Below are positions 42,303 through 51,763 of a DNA stretch of 64,000 nt, one piece after another; within the stretch, counting starts at the first letter, position 1; every line of letters starts with the position of its first letter. The notes under the pieces are model-generated. The model did no database searches, was not told where the DNA came from, and was given only the letters and a program-made list of their open reading frames with translations. The translations under genes were made by a program, and so were the position numbers. The stretch is taken from the NCBI RefSeq assembly GCF_011040385.1, contig NZ_JAAIKB010000008.1:124001-188000 (forward strand). Direction: 5' to 3'. The stretch comes from Falsiroseomonas algicola. GTDB taxonomy: Bacteria > Pseudomonadota > Alphaproteobacteria > Acetobacterales > Acetobacteraceae.

Positions 42303-43046
42303 GTGTGCACCGTCATCTGCCTGTGGCGCCCGGGCCATGCATGGCCGGTCCTGGTCGCGGCCAATCGCGACGAGAGGGTGGACCGCGCCTGGCAGGGCCC
42401 GGCCGCGCATTGGCCGGGCCACCCGGGCGTGGTCGGCGGGCGGGACCTGACGGCCGGCGGCACCTGGATGGCGATGGGGCCGCAGGGCGTGATGGCGGCG
42501 ATCCTGAACCGGCCCGGCAGCCTCGGCCCCGCCGCGGGCAAGCGCAGCCGGGGCGACCTGCCGTTGCGCGCCGCCGCCACCCCTTCCGCCAGGGCCGGCG
42601 TCGAGGCCATCACCGCCATCGAGGCTGCCGACTGGCGGCCCTTCAACATGGTGATCGCCGACCGCGACAGCGCCTGGTTCGTGAAGGGCCTGGGCGAGGG
42701 ACGCCCCCTGGCGAGCCGGCTCCCCCCGGGCGTCTCCATGGTCACCGCCCATGACCCGAACGACCTGACAAGCCCCCGCACCGCCCGGCACCTGCCCCGC
42801 TTCCAGGCCGCGCCGCCCCCCGACCCCGACCATGACGATTGGCAGGCCTGGGAGGTTCTGCTGTCGGACGATACCTCCCGCCCGGGCATGGGGGCGGAGG
42901 CGCTGCGCGTGCCGCCTGTCGGCGGCTTCGGCACCGTCAGCGCCAGCCTGGTCGCCCTGGCGGCGGATGGCCGCCGGCGCTGGCGCTTCTGCCCAGGCCC
43001 GCCCGGCACCGCCCCCTTCGTCCCGGTCGCCCTTCCCGGTCCTTGA
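42303..43046 (+). CDS. NRDE-family protein (TANGO2-like)
   Basis: The start is GTG 42303, giving [28 protein letters not shown], where C2 could be an N-terminal nucleophile and N-R-D-E is at 20-23. Further segments are [23 protein letters not shown] and ILNRPG, as in TANGO2/NRDE proteins linked in animals to lipid and haem handling. The 247-residue length is normal for bacterial members. It is 16 bases after the repeat protein on the same strand. The biochemical role in bacteria is not settled. Confidence 0.84.
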   Translation: MCTVICLWRPGHAWPVLVAANRDERVDRAWQGPAAHWPGHPGVVGGRDLTAGGTWMAMGPQGVMAAILNRPGSLGPAAGKRSRGDLPLRAAATPSARAGVEAITAIEAADWRPFNMVIADRDSAWFVKGLGEGRPLASRLPPGVSMVTAHDPNDLTSPRTARHLPRFQAAPPPDPDHDDWQAWEVLLSDDTSRPGMGAEALRVPPVGGFGTVSASLVALAADGRRRWRFCPGPPGTAPFVPVALPGP

Positions 43047-43191
43047 ACCGGCTGCCGGGCTGCATCCCGCAGGCGGCGTGGCGGGCTCGTTCTTCCCCTG
43101 CTATAGCGGCCCCAAGCACCGGGCCCCGCGCCCGGGCGCACCCGCGCGCCCCATTCCCTGGCGGCCGCGGCAGTCGAGGAGTTTCAGCACC

Positions 43192-43956
43192 ATGGCGCGC
43201 CGCCGTCAGCTCTACGAGGGCAAGGCCAAGATTCTGTTCGAGGGCCCGGAATCCGGCACCCTGGTGCAGTATTTCAAGGACGACGCGACCGCCGGCAACG
43301 GCGCGAAGAAGGGCACGATCACCGGCAAGGGCGTGCTCAACAACCGCATCAGCGAATACCTGATGATGAAGCTGACCGAGATCGGGATCCCGACCCACTT
43401 CATCCGCCGGCTGAACATGCGCGAGCAGCTGATCCGCGAGGTGGAGATCATCCCGCTCGAGATCGTCATCCGCAATGTCGCCGCCGGCAGCCTGGCCAAG
43501 CGCCTCGGCATCCAGGAAGGCACGCGGCTGCCGCGCTCCATCCTCGAATACTACTACAAGAACGACGCGCTCGGCGATCCGATGGTGTCGGAGGAGCACA
43601 TCACCTGCTTCGGCTGGGCTTCCACCCAGGACCTCGACGACATGGTGGCGCTGTCGCTCCGCGTGAACGACTTCCTCACCGGCCTCTTCCTCGGCGTCGG
43701 CATCACCCTGGTGGACTTCAAGCTGGAATTCGGCCGCCTCTACGAGAATGACGAGATGCGGATCGTCCTGGCCGACGAGATCAGCCCCGACAATTGCCGC
43801 CTCTGGGACGTCAAGACCGGGGAGAAGATGGACAAGGACCGCTTCCGCCGGGACCTCGGCAAGGTCGAGGAAGGCTACCAGGAAGTGGCCAAGCGCCTCG
43901 GCATCCTGCCCGAGGCCGGCGTTCGCGACATGAAGGGGCCGGAGACCGTCCAGTGA
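43192..43956 (+). CDS. purC: Phosphoribosylaminoimidazole-succinocarboxamide synthase (SAICAR synthetase)
   Basis: The start ATG 43192 gives [16 protein letters not shown], followed by a [12 protein letters not shown] loop, [32 protein letters not shown] and the catalytic [10 protein letters not shown] and [13 protein letters not shown] blocks. Length is 254 residues, typical for PurC. It makes SAICAR from CAIR and aspartate, the reaction whose product PurB cleaves. The purS start overlaps its stop (GTGA), so the two are coupled. A long open frame to the left belongs to NRDE-gene shadow. Confidence 0.95.
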   Translation: MARRRQLYEGKAKILFEGPESGTLVQYFKDDATAGNGAKKGTITGKGVLNNRISEYLMMKLTEIGIPTHFIRRLNMREQLIREVEIIPLEIVIRNVAAGSLAKRLGIQEGTRLPRSILEYYYKNDALGDPMVSEEHITCFGWASTQDLDDMVALSLRVNDFLTGLFLGVGITLVDFKLEFGRLYENDEMRIVLADEISPDNCRLWDVKTGEKMDKDRFRRDLGKVEEGYQEVAKRLGILPEAGVRDMKGPETVQ

Positions 43957-44192
43957 AGGCGCTTGTGACCGTGATGCCGAAGGCCGGCGTCCTCGACCCC
44001 CAGGGCAAGGCGATCGGCCACGCCCTCTCTTCCCTCGGCTTCGCCGGCGTCGCCGATGTGCGCGCGGGCAAGGTGATCGAGCTGGAACTGGCGGAAACCG
44101 ACCCGGCCAAGGCCAAGGCGGCCGCGGAGGAGATGGCCCGCAAGCTGCTGGCCAACACCGTGATCGAATCCTTCCGGGTCGAGGTGGTCTGA
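43953..44192 (+). CDS. purS: Phosphoribosylformylglycinamidine synthase subunit PurS
   Basis: The start is GTG 43953, inside the purC stop, giving a 79-residue protein of the usual PurS size: [20 protein letters not shown], then [19 protein letters not shown] and [19 protein letters not shown]. PurS bridges the PurL and PurQ subunits. It is followed after six bases by a small membrane gene, then purQ and purL. Confidence 0.93.
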   Translation: MKALVTVMPKAGVLDPQGKAIGHALSSLGFAGVADVRAGKVIELELAETDPAKAKAAAEEMARKLLANTVIESFRVEVV

Positions 44193-44198
44193 CCCTCC

Positions 44199-44426
44199 AT
44201 GGTCAAGGTCTCCCTCCTTGTCATGCTCGTGCTGACGGTCCTCATCTCGATGGGGCTCCGCTGGCGCGAACAGCGCATGCCGGCGGTGGCGCAGGCAAAG
44301 CGCCTGGGCCTGGTGGCGCGGGGCAAGAAGGGCCTGGACCGCTGGGTGACGGCCGCGGCCCTGGCGACGCTCGCGACGCTGATCGTCGTGGGCGGGCTGC
44401 ACTGGCTACGGATCTGGGTGGGTTGA
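44199..44426 (+). CDS. Small two-helix membrane protein of unknown function
   Basis: This 75-residue protein has hydrophobic segments at about 4-20 and 51-70 separated by a basic loop (WREQRMPAVAQAKRLGLVARGKKGLDR). It starts six bases after purS and lies 72 bases before purQ in the same direction. I do not recognise it as a purine enzyme. The insertion between purS and purQ suggests it is carried along with the operon. Confidence 0.72.
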   Translation: MVKVSLLVMLVLTVLISMGLRWREQRMPAVAQAKRLGLVARGKKGLDRWVTAAALATLATLIVVGGLHWLRIWVG

Positions 44427-44498
44427 GGACGCGGCCGTGACGACGGCGGCATCCCTCTACAGTCAAGGCCCGCGACCGGCGGGCGAACGGGTGTCACC

Positions 44499-45197
44499 AT
44501 GAACGCCGTCATCATCGTCTTCCCCGGCACGAACCGGGAAAGGGACATGGCCATCGCGCTGGAACGCGCCAGCGGCCGCAAGCCGACCCTGCTGTTCCAT
44601 CGCGCGGATGCGCTGCCCGCCGGCACGGACCTGGTCGTGCTGCCCGGCGGCTTCAGCCATGGCGACTACCTCCGTTCCGGCGCCATGGCCGCGCAGTCGC
44701 CCATCATGCAGGCGGTGCGGGACTTCGCGGCCAAGGGCGGCCATGTGCTCGGCGTCTGCAACGGCTTCCAGATCCTGACCGAGGCCGGGCTGCTGCCCGG
44801 CGCGCTGCTCCGCAACGCCACGCTCCGCTTCCTGTCGATGGACTGCCACATGCGGGTGGAGCGGTCGGGCACGCCCTACACCGCCCACTGGCAGAAGGGC
44901 GCCGTGTTCCGCGCGCCCATGGCCCATGGCGACGGCAACTACTTCTGCGATGACGAGACGCTGGCCCGCCTGAACGGGGAAGGCCTGGTCGCCTTCCGCT
45001 ACAGCACCCCCGCCGGCGAGATCACGGACGCCGCCAACCGCAACGGTGCGCGCCAGAACATCGCCGGCATCCTCTCCCCCAACCTCCGCATCTGCGGGCT
45101 GATGCCGCATCCCGAGGACCTCGTGGACCCGTTGATGGGCGGCACGGATGGGCTGCCGATGTTCACCTCCCTCGTCGAGAGCCTGGCCACCGCATGA
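44499..45197 (+). CDS. purQ: Phosphoribosylformylglycinamidine synthase glutaminase subunit
   Basis: The 232-residue class-I amidotransferase has the nucleophile in GVCNGFQIL (cysteine near 86), an earlier [16 protein letters not shown] loop and the histidine in LMPHPEDL near 209. It supplies ammonia from glutamine to PurL. Its stop overlaps the purL start (ATGA). The start ATG 44499 lies in [16 protein letters not shown], the standard PurQ N-terminus. Confidence 0.95.
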   Translation: MNAVIIVFPGTNRERDMAIALERASGRKPTLLFHRADALPAGTDLVVLPGGFSHGDYLRSGAMAAQSPIMQAVRDFAAKGGHVLGVCNGFQILTEAGLLPGALLRNATLRFLSMDCHMRVERSGTPYTAHWQKGAVFRAPMAHGDGNYFCDDETLARLNGEGLVAFRYSTPAGEITDAANRNGARQNIAGILSPNLRICGLMPHPEDLVDPLMGGTDGLPMFTSLVESLATA

Positions 45198-47413
45198 GCA
45201 CCGCCCCGACTTCCCTCGACGCCGCGCGGGCGAAGCAGCTTTCCGCCGAATTCGGCCTGAAGGCGGATGAGTATGACCGCGTGCTGTCGATCCTCGGCCG
45301 CACGCCGTCCCTGACGGAACTCGGCATCTTCTCCGTCATGTGGTCGGAGCACTGCTCCTACAAGTCGAGCCGCGTCTGGCTGCGCACCCTGCCGACCAAG
45401 GCGCCCTGGGTCATCCATGGCCCCGGCGAGAATGCGGGCGTGATCGATATCGGCGACGGGCTGGCCGCCATCTTCAAGATGGAGAGCCACAACCATCCGA
45501 GCTTCATCGAGCCCTATCAGGGCGCGGCGACGGGCGTCGGCGGGATCCTGCGCGACGTCTTCACCATGGGGGCGCGGCCCATCGCCAATCTGAACGCCCT
45601 TCGCTTCGGTGCGCCCGAGGCGCCGCGGATGAAGCGCGTGATCGATGGCGTGGTCCGCGGCATCGGCGGCTACGGCAACAGCGTCGGCGTGCCGACCGTG
45701 GGCGGCGAGGTGAATTTTCATCCGGCCTACAACGGCAACCCGCTGGTCAACGCCATGACCGTCGGGATCGCGCCGAAGGACCGCATCTTCCTCAGCGCCG
45801 CGGCCGGCATCGGCAACCCCGTGGTCTATGTCGGCTCCAAGACCGGCCGCGACGGCATCCATGGCGCGACCATGGCCAGCGCCGAATTCTCCGCAGATTC
45901 CGAGGAGAAGCGCCCCACCGTCCAGATCGGCGACCCCTTCACGGAAAAGCTGTTGATCGAGGCCTGCCTGGAGCTGATGGCGACCGACATGATCGTCGCC
46001 ATCCAGGACATGGGCGCGGCCGGCCTGACCAGCTCCTCCGTCGAGATGGCGGGCAAGGGCGGCGTCGGCATCGAGCTGGTGATGGACAACGTCCCCCAGC
46101 GCGAGCAGGGCATGACGGCCTATGAGATGATGCTCTCCGAATCCCAGGAGCGCATGCTGATGATCCTGAAGCCCGGCCGCGAGGCCGAGGCGCAGGCGAT
46201 CTTCCACAAGTGGGAGCTGGATTTCGCCGTCATCGGCCACCTGACCGATACCGGCCATATCGTCATCCGGCACAAGGACGTGGTGGAGGCGGACATCCCG
46301 CTGGCGCCGCTGGAGTCCGAGGCGCCGCTCTACCGCCGCCCGACGGCGGAGACGCCGAAGCGGGCGGTGCTGGACGCCGCCGCCATCGCCGATCCCGTGG
46401 GCCCGCTGGCGGCGCTCGAGACGCTGGTCGGCAGCCTCGACCTCTGCTCCCGCCGCTGGATCTGGGACCAGTATGACAGCACGGTGGGCGGCCAGACGGT
46501 GAAGCGGCCTGGCGGCGCGGATGCGGCGGTGGTGAAGCTCGATGGCCTCAAGCGCGCACTCGCCATCACCACGGATTGCACGCCCCGCTACTGCCAGGCG
46601 GACCCGGAAGCGGGCGGCGCGCAGGCCGTGGCGGAAGCCTGGCGCAACCTGACGGCGGTGGGCGCGACGCCGCTCGCCATCACCGACAACATGAATTTCG
46701 GCAACCCCGAGAAGCCGGAGATCATGGGCCAGTTCGCCGCCGCGGTGCGCGGCATGGCGGCGGCCTGCACCGCACTCGACTTCCCCGTCGTGAGCGGCAA
46801 TGTCTCGCTCTACAACGAGACCGAGGGCCGCGCGATCCTGCCCACCCCGGCCATCGGCGGCGTCGGCGTGCTGGAGGATGCGGCCCATGCCGTCGGCCTC
46901 GCCCTGACGCCGGGCCTCGATCTGGTGCTGGTCGGCGCGACGCAGGGCTGGCTTGGCCAGTCGCTCTGGCTGCGGGAGATCGCGGGGCGGGAGGAAGGGG
47001 CGCCGCCGCCGGTGGATCTGGCGGTGGAGCGCCGCAACGGCGACTTCGTCCGCGCCCGCATCCTGGAAGGCCAGGTCGCGGCCTGCCATGACCTGGCGGA
47101 TGGCGGGCTGCTCGTGGCCGTGGCCGAGATGGCCATGGCGGATGGCACCGGTGCCACGCTGGCCGCGCCCCCCGCGGGCCAGGCGCCGCATGGCTGGTGG
47201 TTCGGGGAGGATCAGGGCCGCTACCTGCTGGCCGTGACGGATGGCGCCGCGCTGGTCGCGGCCGCCCAGGCCGCCGGCGTGCCGGCCGCCATCATCGGGC
47301 GGAGCGGCGGCGGGGACTTGGTTCTGGCCGATGGTTCCTCCATATCCGTGGCCTCGCTGCGCATGGCCCATGAGGCCACGCTGCCGGCGCTGATGGAGGG
47401 GAGAGCGGCCTGA
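45194..47413 (+). CDS. purL: Phosphoribosylformylglycinamidine synthase subunit PurL
   Basis: The 739-residue protein is the short PurL type used with separate PurQ and PurS. It shows [14 protein letters not shown] near 50, the metal and substrate loop [25 protein letters not shown] near 92-116, AMGAAG-like [13 protein letters not shown] near 270 and [16 protein letters not shown] near 470. It converts FGAR to FGAM. The purL stop overlaps the bolA start by one base. A long antisense frame over this gene is a codon-bias shadow. Confidence 0.96.
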   Translation: MSTAPTSLDAARAKQLSAEFGLKADEYDRVLSILGRTPSLTELGIFSVMWSEHCSYKSSRVWLRTLPTKAPWVIHGPGENAGVIDIGDGLAAIFKMESHNHPSFIEPYQGAATGVGGILRDVFTMGARPIANLNALRFGAPEAPRMKRVIDGVVRGIGGYGNSVGVPTVGGEVNFHPAYNGNPLVNAMTVGIAPKDRIFLSAAAGIGNPVVYVGSKTGRDGIHGATMASAEFSADSEEKRPTVQIGDPFTEKLLIEACLELMATDMIVAIQDMGAAGLTSSSVEMAGKGGVGIELVMDNVPQREQGMTAYEMMLSESQERMLMILKPGREAEAQAIFHKWELDFAVIGHLTDTGHIVIRHKDVVEADIPLAPLESEAPLYRRPTAETPKRAVLDAAAIADPVGPLAALETLVGSLDLCSRRWIWDQYDSTVGGQTVKRPGGADAAVVKLDGLKRALAITTDCTPRYCQADPEAGGAQAVAEAWRNLTAVGATPLAITDNMNFGNPEKPEIMGQFAAAVRGMAAACTALDFPVVSGNVSLYNETEGRAILPTPAIGGVGVLEDAAHAVGLALTPGLDLVLVGATQGWLGQSLWLREIAGREEGAPPPVDLAVERRNGDFVRARILEGQVAACHDLADGGLLVAVAEMAMADGTGATLAAPPAGQAPHGWWFGEDQGRYLLAVTDGAALVAAAQAAGVPAAIIGRSGGGDLVLADGSSISVASLRMAHEATLPALMEGRAA

Positions 47414-47652
47414 TGGCGATGGATTCCGCGGAGATCGAGGCGCTGATCAAGGCCGCCCTGCCCGATGCGCAGGTGACGATCGAGGATCTCGCCGGCGATG
47501 GCGACCATTATGCCGCGAAGGTCGTCTCCTCCGCCTTCAAGGGCATCCCGCGCGTCAAGCAGCACCAGATCGTCTACGCCGCGCTGCAGGGGCGGATGGG
47601 GGGGGCGCTGCACGCCCTCGCCCTCCAGACCTCCGCGCCGGACCAGGCTTAA
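47413..47652 (+). CDS. BolA-family protein
   Basis: The 79-residue protein has [37 protein letters not shown] and [17 protein letters not shown], the BolA/BolA2 form with the histidine in KQHQIVY. BolA proteins pair with CGFS glutaredoxins in iron-sulfur cluster handling, and a grx gene of that type lies 23 bases downstream. The ATG shares one base with the purL stop. A run of eight G bases (47598-47605) near the end of the gene could be prone to slippage. Confidence 0.9.
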   Translation: MAMDSAEIEALIKAALPDAQVTIEDLAGDGDHYAAKVVSSAFKGIPRVKQHQIVYAALQGRMGGALHALALQTSAPDQA

Positions 47653-47675
47653 CCGCTTCCAGAGGGACCAGCCCG

Positions 47676-48014
47676 ATGAGCAACCCCGTCTTCGACCGCA
47701 TCCAGGCCGATATCGATGCGAACCCGGTCGTCCTCTACATGAAGGGCACGCCGGTCTTCCCGCAGTGCGGCTTCTCCGCCCGCGTCGTGCAGATCCTTTC
47801 CCACGTGGGAGTCCCCTTCAAGGGCGTGAACGTGCTGGAGGACATGGAAATCCGCGAGGGCATCAAGGCCTTCGCGAACTGGCCGACCATCCCCCAGCTC
47901 TATGTGAAGGGCGAGTTCGTCGGCGGCTGCGACATCGTCACCGAGATGTTCCAGGCGGGCGAGCTGGAGACGATGCTGGCCGAAAAGGGCGTGATGCCCA
48001 AGACAACGGCCTAA
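47676..48014 (+). CDS. grxD: Monothiol glutaredoxin (CGFS type)
   Basis: The 112-residue protein has [26 protein letters not shown] with the CGFS active site near 33-36, [23 protein letters not shown] and a [10 protein letters not shown] tail, typical of the Grx4/GrxD family. It transfers or stores [2Fe-2S] clusters and binds glutathione. The placement after bolA supports a BolA-Grx complex. Paired hairpins follow at 48077-48114. Confidence 0.93.
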   Translation: MSNPVFDRIQADIDANPVVLYMKGTPVFPQCGFSARVVQILSHVGVPFKGVNVLEDMEIREGIKAFANWPTIPQLYVKGEFVGGCDIVTEMFQAGELETMLAEKGVMPKTTA

Positions 48015-48076
48015 AAGCCGACCCTCAAGCGCCGGGCGGCCGCATCCGCGGCCTTGGCTTCGCCGCACTTGCGGCG

Positions 48077-48114
48077 GCGCCCGTTCGGGCGCTCGGATCG
48101 GCTTCGCCGATCCG
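48077..48114 (+). terminator. Tandem hairpins after grxD
   Basis: GCGCCC (48077-48082) pairs with GGGCGC (48087-48092) around a GTTC loop, and CGGATCGGC (48094-48102) pairs perfectly with GCCGATCCG (48106-48114) around TTC. They lie in the 165-base gap before the glycosyltransferase. A paired terminator is the simplest reading. Confidence 0.45.
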
Positions 48115-48179
48115 CCACCACAGCGTCGCTTGCGGGGTGTTGATTTCAACGCCCCGCGCCCCTGCCCCACTCTGGGGTG

Positions 48180-49154
48180 ATGACCGCGCCGCTGATATCG
48201 ATCGTCACCCCCGCCTATGACGTCGCCCCCTTCATCGGGGATGCCGTCGCCTCCGCCCGCGCCCAGGACGAGACGCGGTGGGAGATGATCATCGTCGATG
48301 ACGGATCGCGCGATGGCACGGCCCTGGCCGCCGAGCGCGCCGCCGAGGGCGATCCCCGCATCCGCATCCTCCGCCAGGCCAATGCGGGCGTCTCCGCCGC
48401 GCGGATGGCGGGCATCGCAGCGGCGTCGGGCGACTCGCTGCTCTTCCTCGATGCCGATGACTGGCTGGCGCCGGATGCGCTGGCGCGGCTCTCGGGCGCG
48501 CTGCGCGCGGCACCCGACGCCGTCGCGGCCTATGGCCCCTGGGCCGCGGTGGCGGAGGCCGCGCGGCCGGGCGACCCGCCGCTGCGGCTGAAGGCCGGGC
48601 CCTACCCCGCCGGCGACATCCTGCGGCGCCTCCTGGTGGAGAACCTGCTCGCCAATGGCGGCCATCTGCTGGCGCGCCGCAGCGCCTTCGACGCCGCCGG
48701 CGGCTTCCGCCCGACGCTTCGCTATGGCGAGGACTGGGAGTGCTGGATCCGCCTGGCGCTCCAGGGTCCCTTCGCCGTGGTCGAGGGCCGCGATCCCCTG
48801 CTGTTCGTGCGGGAGCGGGGCGGCAGCGCCTATCGCCGCATGGCCCGCGACCCCGCCGCCTTCGCCCCCGCCATGGCGGCGATCTGGGAGAATCCGGCGC
48901 TGACCGAACGCCTTGGCGCCACCACCGCCGCGCAGATCCGGCGCCGGGCGGAGGCCGAGAATGACTGGGTGGTGGGCAAGGAACTGCTCCGCCATGGCGC
49001 AAGGGCGGAGGGGCTGAGCGTGCTGCGCGGCGCCGCCCTTGCCGCGCCGAGCCTCAAGCGCCTGGCGCTGCTGGCCGCCGCGCACAGCCTGCCCGCCCTG
49101 CCCGCCCGTCTGCACGGCCCCTTCGCGCGCTACCCGGAGGCGCGGCAGGCGTGA
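48180..49154 (+). CDS. Glycosyltransferase family 2
   Basis: The start ATG 48180 is one codon after a GTG alternative. The 324-residue protein has the GT-A fold: ISIVTPAYDVAPFIGDAVASARAQ near 6-29, MIIVDDGSRDGTALAAERAA near 35-54, and the DxD in LLFLDADDWL near 85-94, then GYFRPTLRYGEDWECW-like acceptor sequence (FRPTLRYGEDWECWIRLAL). A C-terminal region lacks obvious membrane helices. It adds a sugar, probably to an envelope glycan; the acceptor is unknown. No other glycan genes are adjacent. Confidence 0.83.
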   Translation: MTAPLISIVTPAYDVAPFIGDAVASARAQDETRWEMIIVDDGSRDGTALAAERAAEGDPRIRILRQANAGVSAARMAGIAAASGDSLLFLDADDWLAPDALARLSGALRAAPDAVAAYGPWAAVAEAARPGDPPLRLKAGPYPAGDILRRLLVENLLANGGHLLARRSAFDAAGGFRPTLRYGEDWECWIRLALQGPFAVVEGRDPLLFVRERGGSAYRRMARDPAAFAPAMAAIWENPALTERLGATTAAQIRRRAEAENDWVVGKELLRHGARAEGLSVLRGAALAAPSLKRLALLAAAHSLPALPARLHGPFARYPEARQA

Positions 49155-49421
49155 CCGGCTGCAGAATACTGCGGATTTAGGACTACTGCGGATTTAGCCG
49201 ATTAAGCCGCTTTAGCACCTTTAGTCGCGTTCTCGCATGGGCACGCCGGATCGCGGCGGCAGGCGGCGGACATGGATCGGCCCCGTGGTGACGGGAACAT
49301 AACAAAAACATCGCCGCGAAAGCCAGCGGAATCATGCGGCTGTGTTCGCAGGCCAGCCTGCCCGGGGGCGTGCGCCCATGCGATGCTGGCGGCGCAACGG
49401 TAGCGGCCCCAGGCAGGACGG
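49155..49421. other. Gene-free AT-richer stretch between glycosyltransferase and phospholipid genes
   Basis: No gene is seen in these 267 bases. The left part is AT-richer than its surroundings and contains a 14-base direct repeat (separate entry), then short runs such as gattaagccgctttag and cctttagtcgcg. The sequence gggaacataacaaaaacatcg at about 49296-49316 is the most A-rich run of the region. It may hold the promoter of the phospholipid operon. Confidence 0.4.
49167..49197. repeat. Direct repeat, two copies of TACTGCGGATTTAG
   Basis: The 14-base unit occurs at 49167-49180 and 49184-49197, a period of 17 bases. It lies directly after the glycosyltransferase stop and before the phospholipid operon. 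It might be a regulator binding site or a short duplication. Confidence 0.55.
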
Positions 49422-50069
49422 ATGGCGGAGAGCGGTGACAGGCGGCCGATCGCGGCGCGGGAGCTCAGCGTCATGCAGCGCCTGGCGGGCGCGCTGGTCC
49501 GGCGCGGCGCCTCGGCCGATGGCATCTCCCTGGCCGGCATGGCGGCCGGGTTGCTGGCGGGGCTCTGCCTGGCCGGGACCGCCTGGTGGCCCGTGGCCGC
49601 GATGCCGCTTTGGCTGGCCGGCGCCCTGTTCATCCAGCTCCGGCTACTGGCCAACCTGCTGGACGGCATGGTGGCGATCGGCCGCGGCATCGCCTCCCCG
49701 GCCGGGGAGTTGTTCAACGAGGTGCCGGACCGCGTCTCCGACACCGCCGTGCTGGCGGGGCTCGGCATCGCCGCGGGCGACCTGGCCCTGGGGCTCGGCG
49801 CGGCGCTGGCAGCCATGGCGACGGCCTATCTGCGCGCGGTGGGCAAGGCGGCCGGCGCGTCGAGCGATTTCCGCGGCCCGATGGCCAAGCAGCACCGCAT
49901 GGCGCTGGTCACGGCGCTCGCCCTCGCCTGCGCCCTGCTGCCGGCCGCCTGGACAGCGGCGCTGCCAGGGCTGGCGCTCTGGGTCATCCTGCTGCTCTCC
50001 CTCGTCACGGGGTGGCGCCGGCTGCAGGGCGCCTGGACGCAACTGGCCCAGCGGAATGCCCCCGAATGA
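49422..50069 (+). CDS. CDP-alcohol phosphatidyltransferase, YnbA-like, variant motif
   Basis: The 215-residue membrane protein has about five hydrophobic segments and a CDP-alcohol phosphotransferase motif in divergent form. The consensus DG-x2-AR-x8-G-x3-D-x3-D reads here DG(81-82)..A85-I86..G95..N99..D103, with D107 next: arginine is isoleucine and the first aspartate of the second half is asparagine. From memory, E. coli YnbA also has asparagine there, so that change may be a family trait. Its stop overlaps the CdsA-like start (ATGA). It probably makes a phosphatidyl alcohol of unknown head group. Confidence 0.75.
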   Translation: MAESGDRRPIAARELSVMQRLAGALVRRGASADGISLAGMAAGLLAGLCLAGTAWWPVAAMPLWLAGALFIQLRLLANLLDGMVAIGRGIASPAGELFNEVPDRVSDTAVLAGLGIAAGDLALGLGAALAAMATAYLRAVGKAAGASSDFRGPMAKQHRMALVTALALACALLPAAWTAALPGLALWVILLLSLVTGWRRLQGAWTQLAQRNAPE

Positions 50070-51031
50070 GCGCTTTTGCCCATCCAGTGACCGTGTGGAT
50101 CGTCGGCGCCACCCTGGCGGTGGTCGCGACCGCGGCGCTGGTCATCGGCGGGCTGAGCCTGGCCGGCCGCGGCACGCCGGCATTCCGGCGGGAGCTGTGG
50201 CTGCGGCTCGGTTCCTGGTGCGTGCTGCTGCCGCTGATGATCGGGCCCGTGCTGGCCGGGCGGGAATGGACCATCCTGGCCGTCACGCTGCTCGGCCTGC
50301 TCTGCTACCGCGAATATGCGCGGGCGACGGGGCTGTTCCGGGAGAGGGTGCTGTCCGCCGTCGTGGTGCTGGGCATCCTCTTCGTGAATTTCGCGGCGCT
50401 CGACCATTGGTACGGCTTCTTCGTGGCGCTCTGGCCGCTGACGGTCAGCCTGCTGGCCGTGGCCTCCATCCCGCAGGACCGGCCGGAGGGCTATATCCAG
50501 CGCGTCGGCCTCGCGGTGCTGGGCTACATGCTGTTCGGCGCGGGGCTCGCCCATCTCGGCTACATGGCGAATGACCCGGGCTACCGGCCGATCGTGCTGC
50601 TGCTGCTGACGGCGGTGGCGCTGAACGACGTCGCGGCCTTCACCTGCGGCAAGATCCTGGGCGGGCCGAAGCTGCTGCCCGCGACCAGCCCGAACAAGAC
50701 CATCGCCGGCGCGCTGGGCGCGGTGGTGGTGACGGGCAGCGTCGTCGCGCTGATCGCCCATTCGCTATTCGGCACCACGCCGATGGGCGGCTGGTTCTGG
50801 CTGCTGCTGCTGGGCGTGCTGGTCAGCGTCGCCGGCCAGGCGGGCGACCTGATGCTGTCCTCCATCAAGCGCGACATCGGCATCAAGGATATGGGCGTGG
50901 TGCTGCCCGGCCATGGCGGCATCCTGGACCGCTTCAACAGCCTGCTGCTGGTCTCCCCGGCCGTGTTCCACTTCATCGGCTACTTCGTGGGCTTCGGGCT
51001 GGATGAGCCGACGCGGATCTTCACGCAATGA
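50066..51031 (+). CDS. Phosphatidate cytidylyltransferase (CdsA/YnbB-like)
   Basis: The ATG at 50066 overlaps the upstream stop. The 321-residue protein has about seven or eight membrane segments and the CDS signature near the C-terminus: SSIKRDIGIKD, then GVVLPGHGGILDRFN, where the last aspartate of the consensus HGG-x2-DR-x-D is asparagine. It forms CDP-diacylglycerol from phosphatidate. It overlaps the acyltransferase start (ATGA). A YnbB-like member is likely, since a canonical cdsA would be expected near the fatty-acid or outer-membrane genes. Confidence 0.85.
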   Translation: MSAFAHPVTVWIVGATLAVVATAALVIGGLSLAGRGTPAFRRELWLRLGSWCVLLPLMIGPVLAGREWTILAVTLLGLLCYREYARATGLFRERVLSAVVVLGILFVNFAALDHWYGFFVALWPLTVSLLAVASIPQDRPEGYIQRVGLAVLGYMLFGAGLAHLGYMANDPGYRPIVLLLLTAVALNDVAAFTCGKILGGPKLLPATSPNKTIAGALGAVVVTGSVVALIAHSLFGTTPMGGWFWLLLLGVLVSVAGQAGDLMLSSIKRDIGIKDMGVVLPGHGGILDRFNSLLLVSPAVFHFIGYFVGFGLDEPTRIFTQ

Positions 51032-51744
51032 AGTCGTGGGAGATCAAGCCGGCCCGGGATCTCGGCCTGCCGCTGGGCCAGCGGCTCCGCAGCCTGGCGC
51101 GGGAGCGGGGGCTGGTCGGCCTGGCGCTGAACGCCGCCTGGCGCCACACGCTCCGCCTCTATCTGGCGGCGGCGCATCGGCTGGAGGTGGAGGGGCGGGA
51201 GAACCTGCCCCCGCCGCCCTTCGTCATCATCGCCAACCACGCCAGCCACCTGGATGCGCTGACGCTGGCCGCGGCGCTGCGCGGAGAGGCGGCGCGGGCC
51301 GCGCATGCGCTGGCCGCCGGCGAGGTCTTCTTCGGCAAGCCCGCCGGCGCCGCCTTCGCGGCCTATGCGATCAACGCGCTCCCGGTCTGGCGCGGCCGCA
51401 CCCAGCGCAGCGAGTTGAAGCTGCTGCGGGAGCGGCTGCTGGAGGACCGGCTGGCCTATATCCTGTTCCCCGAGGGCACGCGCAGCCGGGACGGGACCAT
51501 GGCCCCCTTCCAGCCCGGGCTCGCCATGCTGGTGGCGGGCACGCCGGTGCCGGTGGTGCCGTGCTGGATCGAGGGCGCGCATGAATGCTGGCCGCCATCG
51601 CAGCGCTGGCCAAGGCCGGGGAGGCTGCGGCTGCGGATCGGCAAGCCGCTGGTGTTCGAGGATGTGGCGCCGGATGCGGAGGGACGGGCGCGGATCGCGC
51701 AGGCGGCGCGGGATGCGGTGGTGGCGCTGCGGCCGCCCGGCTAG
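51028..51744 (+). CDS. 1-acyl-sn-glycerol-3-phosphate acyltransferase (PlsC-like)
   Basis: The 238-residue protein has the acyltransferase boxes IIANHASHLDALTL near 69-82 (NHxxxxD) and FPEGTRSRDGTM near 147-158, with PVVPCWIEGA after. It acylates lysophosphatidate or a related acceptor. It is the last gene of the three-gene set with the CDP-alcohol and cytidylyl transferases. The C-terminus is rich in basic and acidic residues. It converges on the histidine kinase with a 19-base gap. Confidence 0.87.
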   Translation: MKSWEIKPARDLGLPLGQRLRSLARERGLVGLALNAAWRHTLRLYLAAAHRLEVEGRENLPPPPFVIIANHASHLDALTLAAALRGEAARAAHALAAGEVFFGKPAGAAFAAYAINALPVWRGRTQRSELKLLRERLLEDRLAYILFPEGTRSRDGTMAPFQPGLAMLVAGTPVPVVPCWIEGAHECWPPSQRWPRPGRLRLRIGKPLVFEDVAPDAEGRARIAQAARDAVVALRPPG

Positions 51745-51763
51745 GTCGGTACCTGCCTTCCGG

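Noticed and set aside
44999-47371. 790-residue open frame on the minus strand across purL
   Set aside because: It is an antisense shadow created by the strong GC bias; purL on the plus strand has full family motifs.
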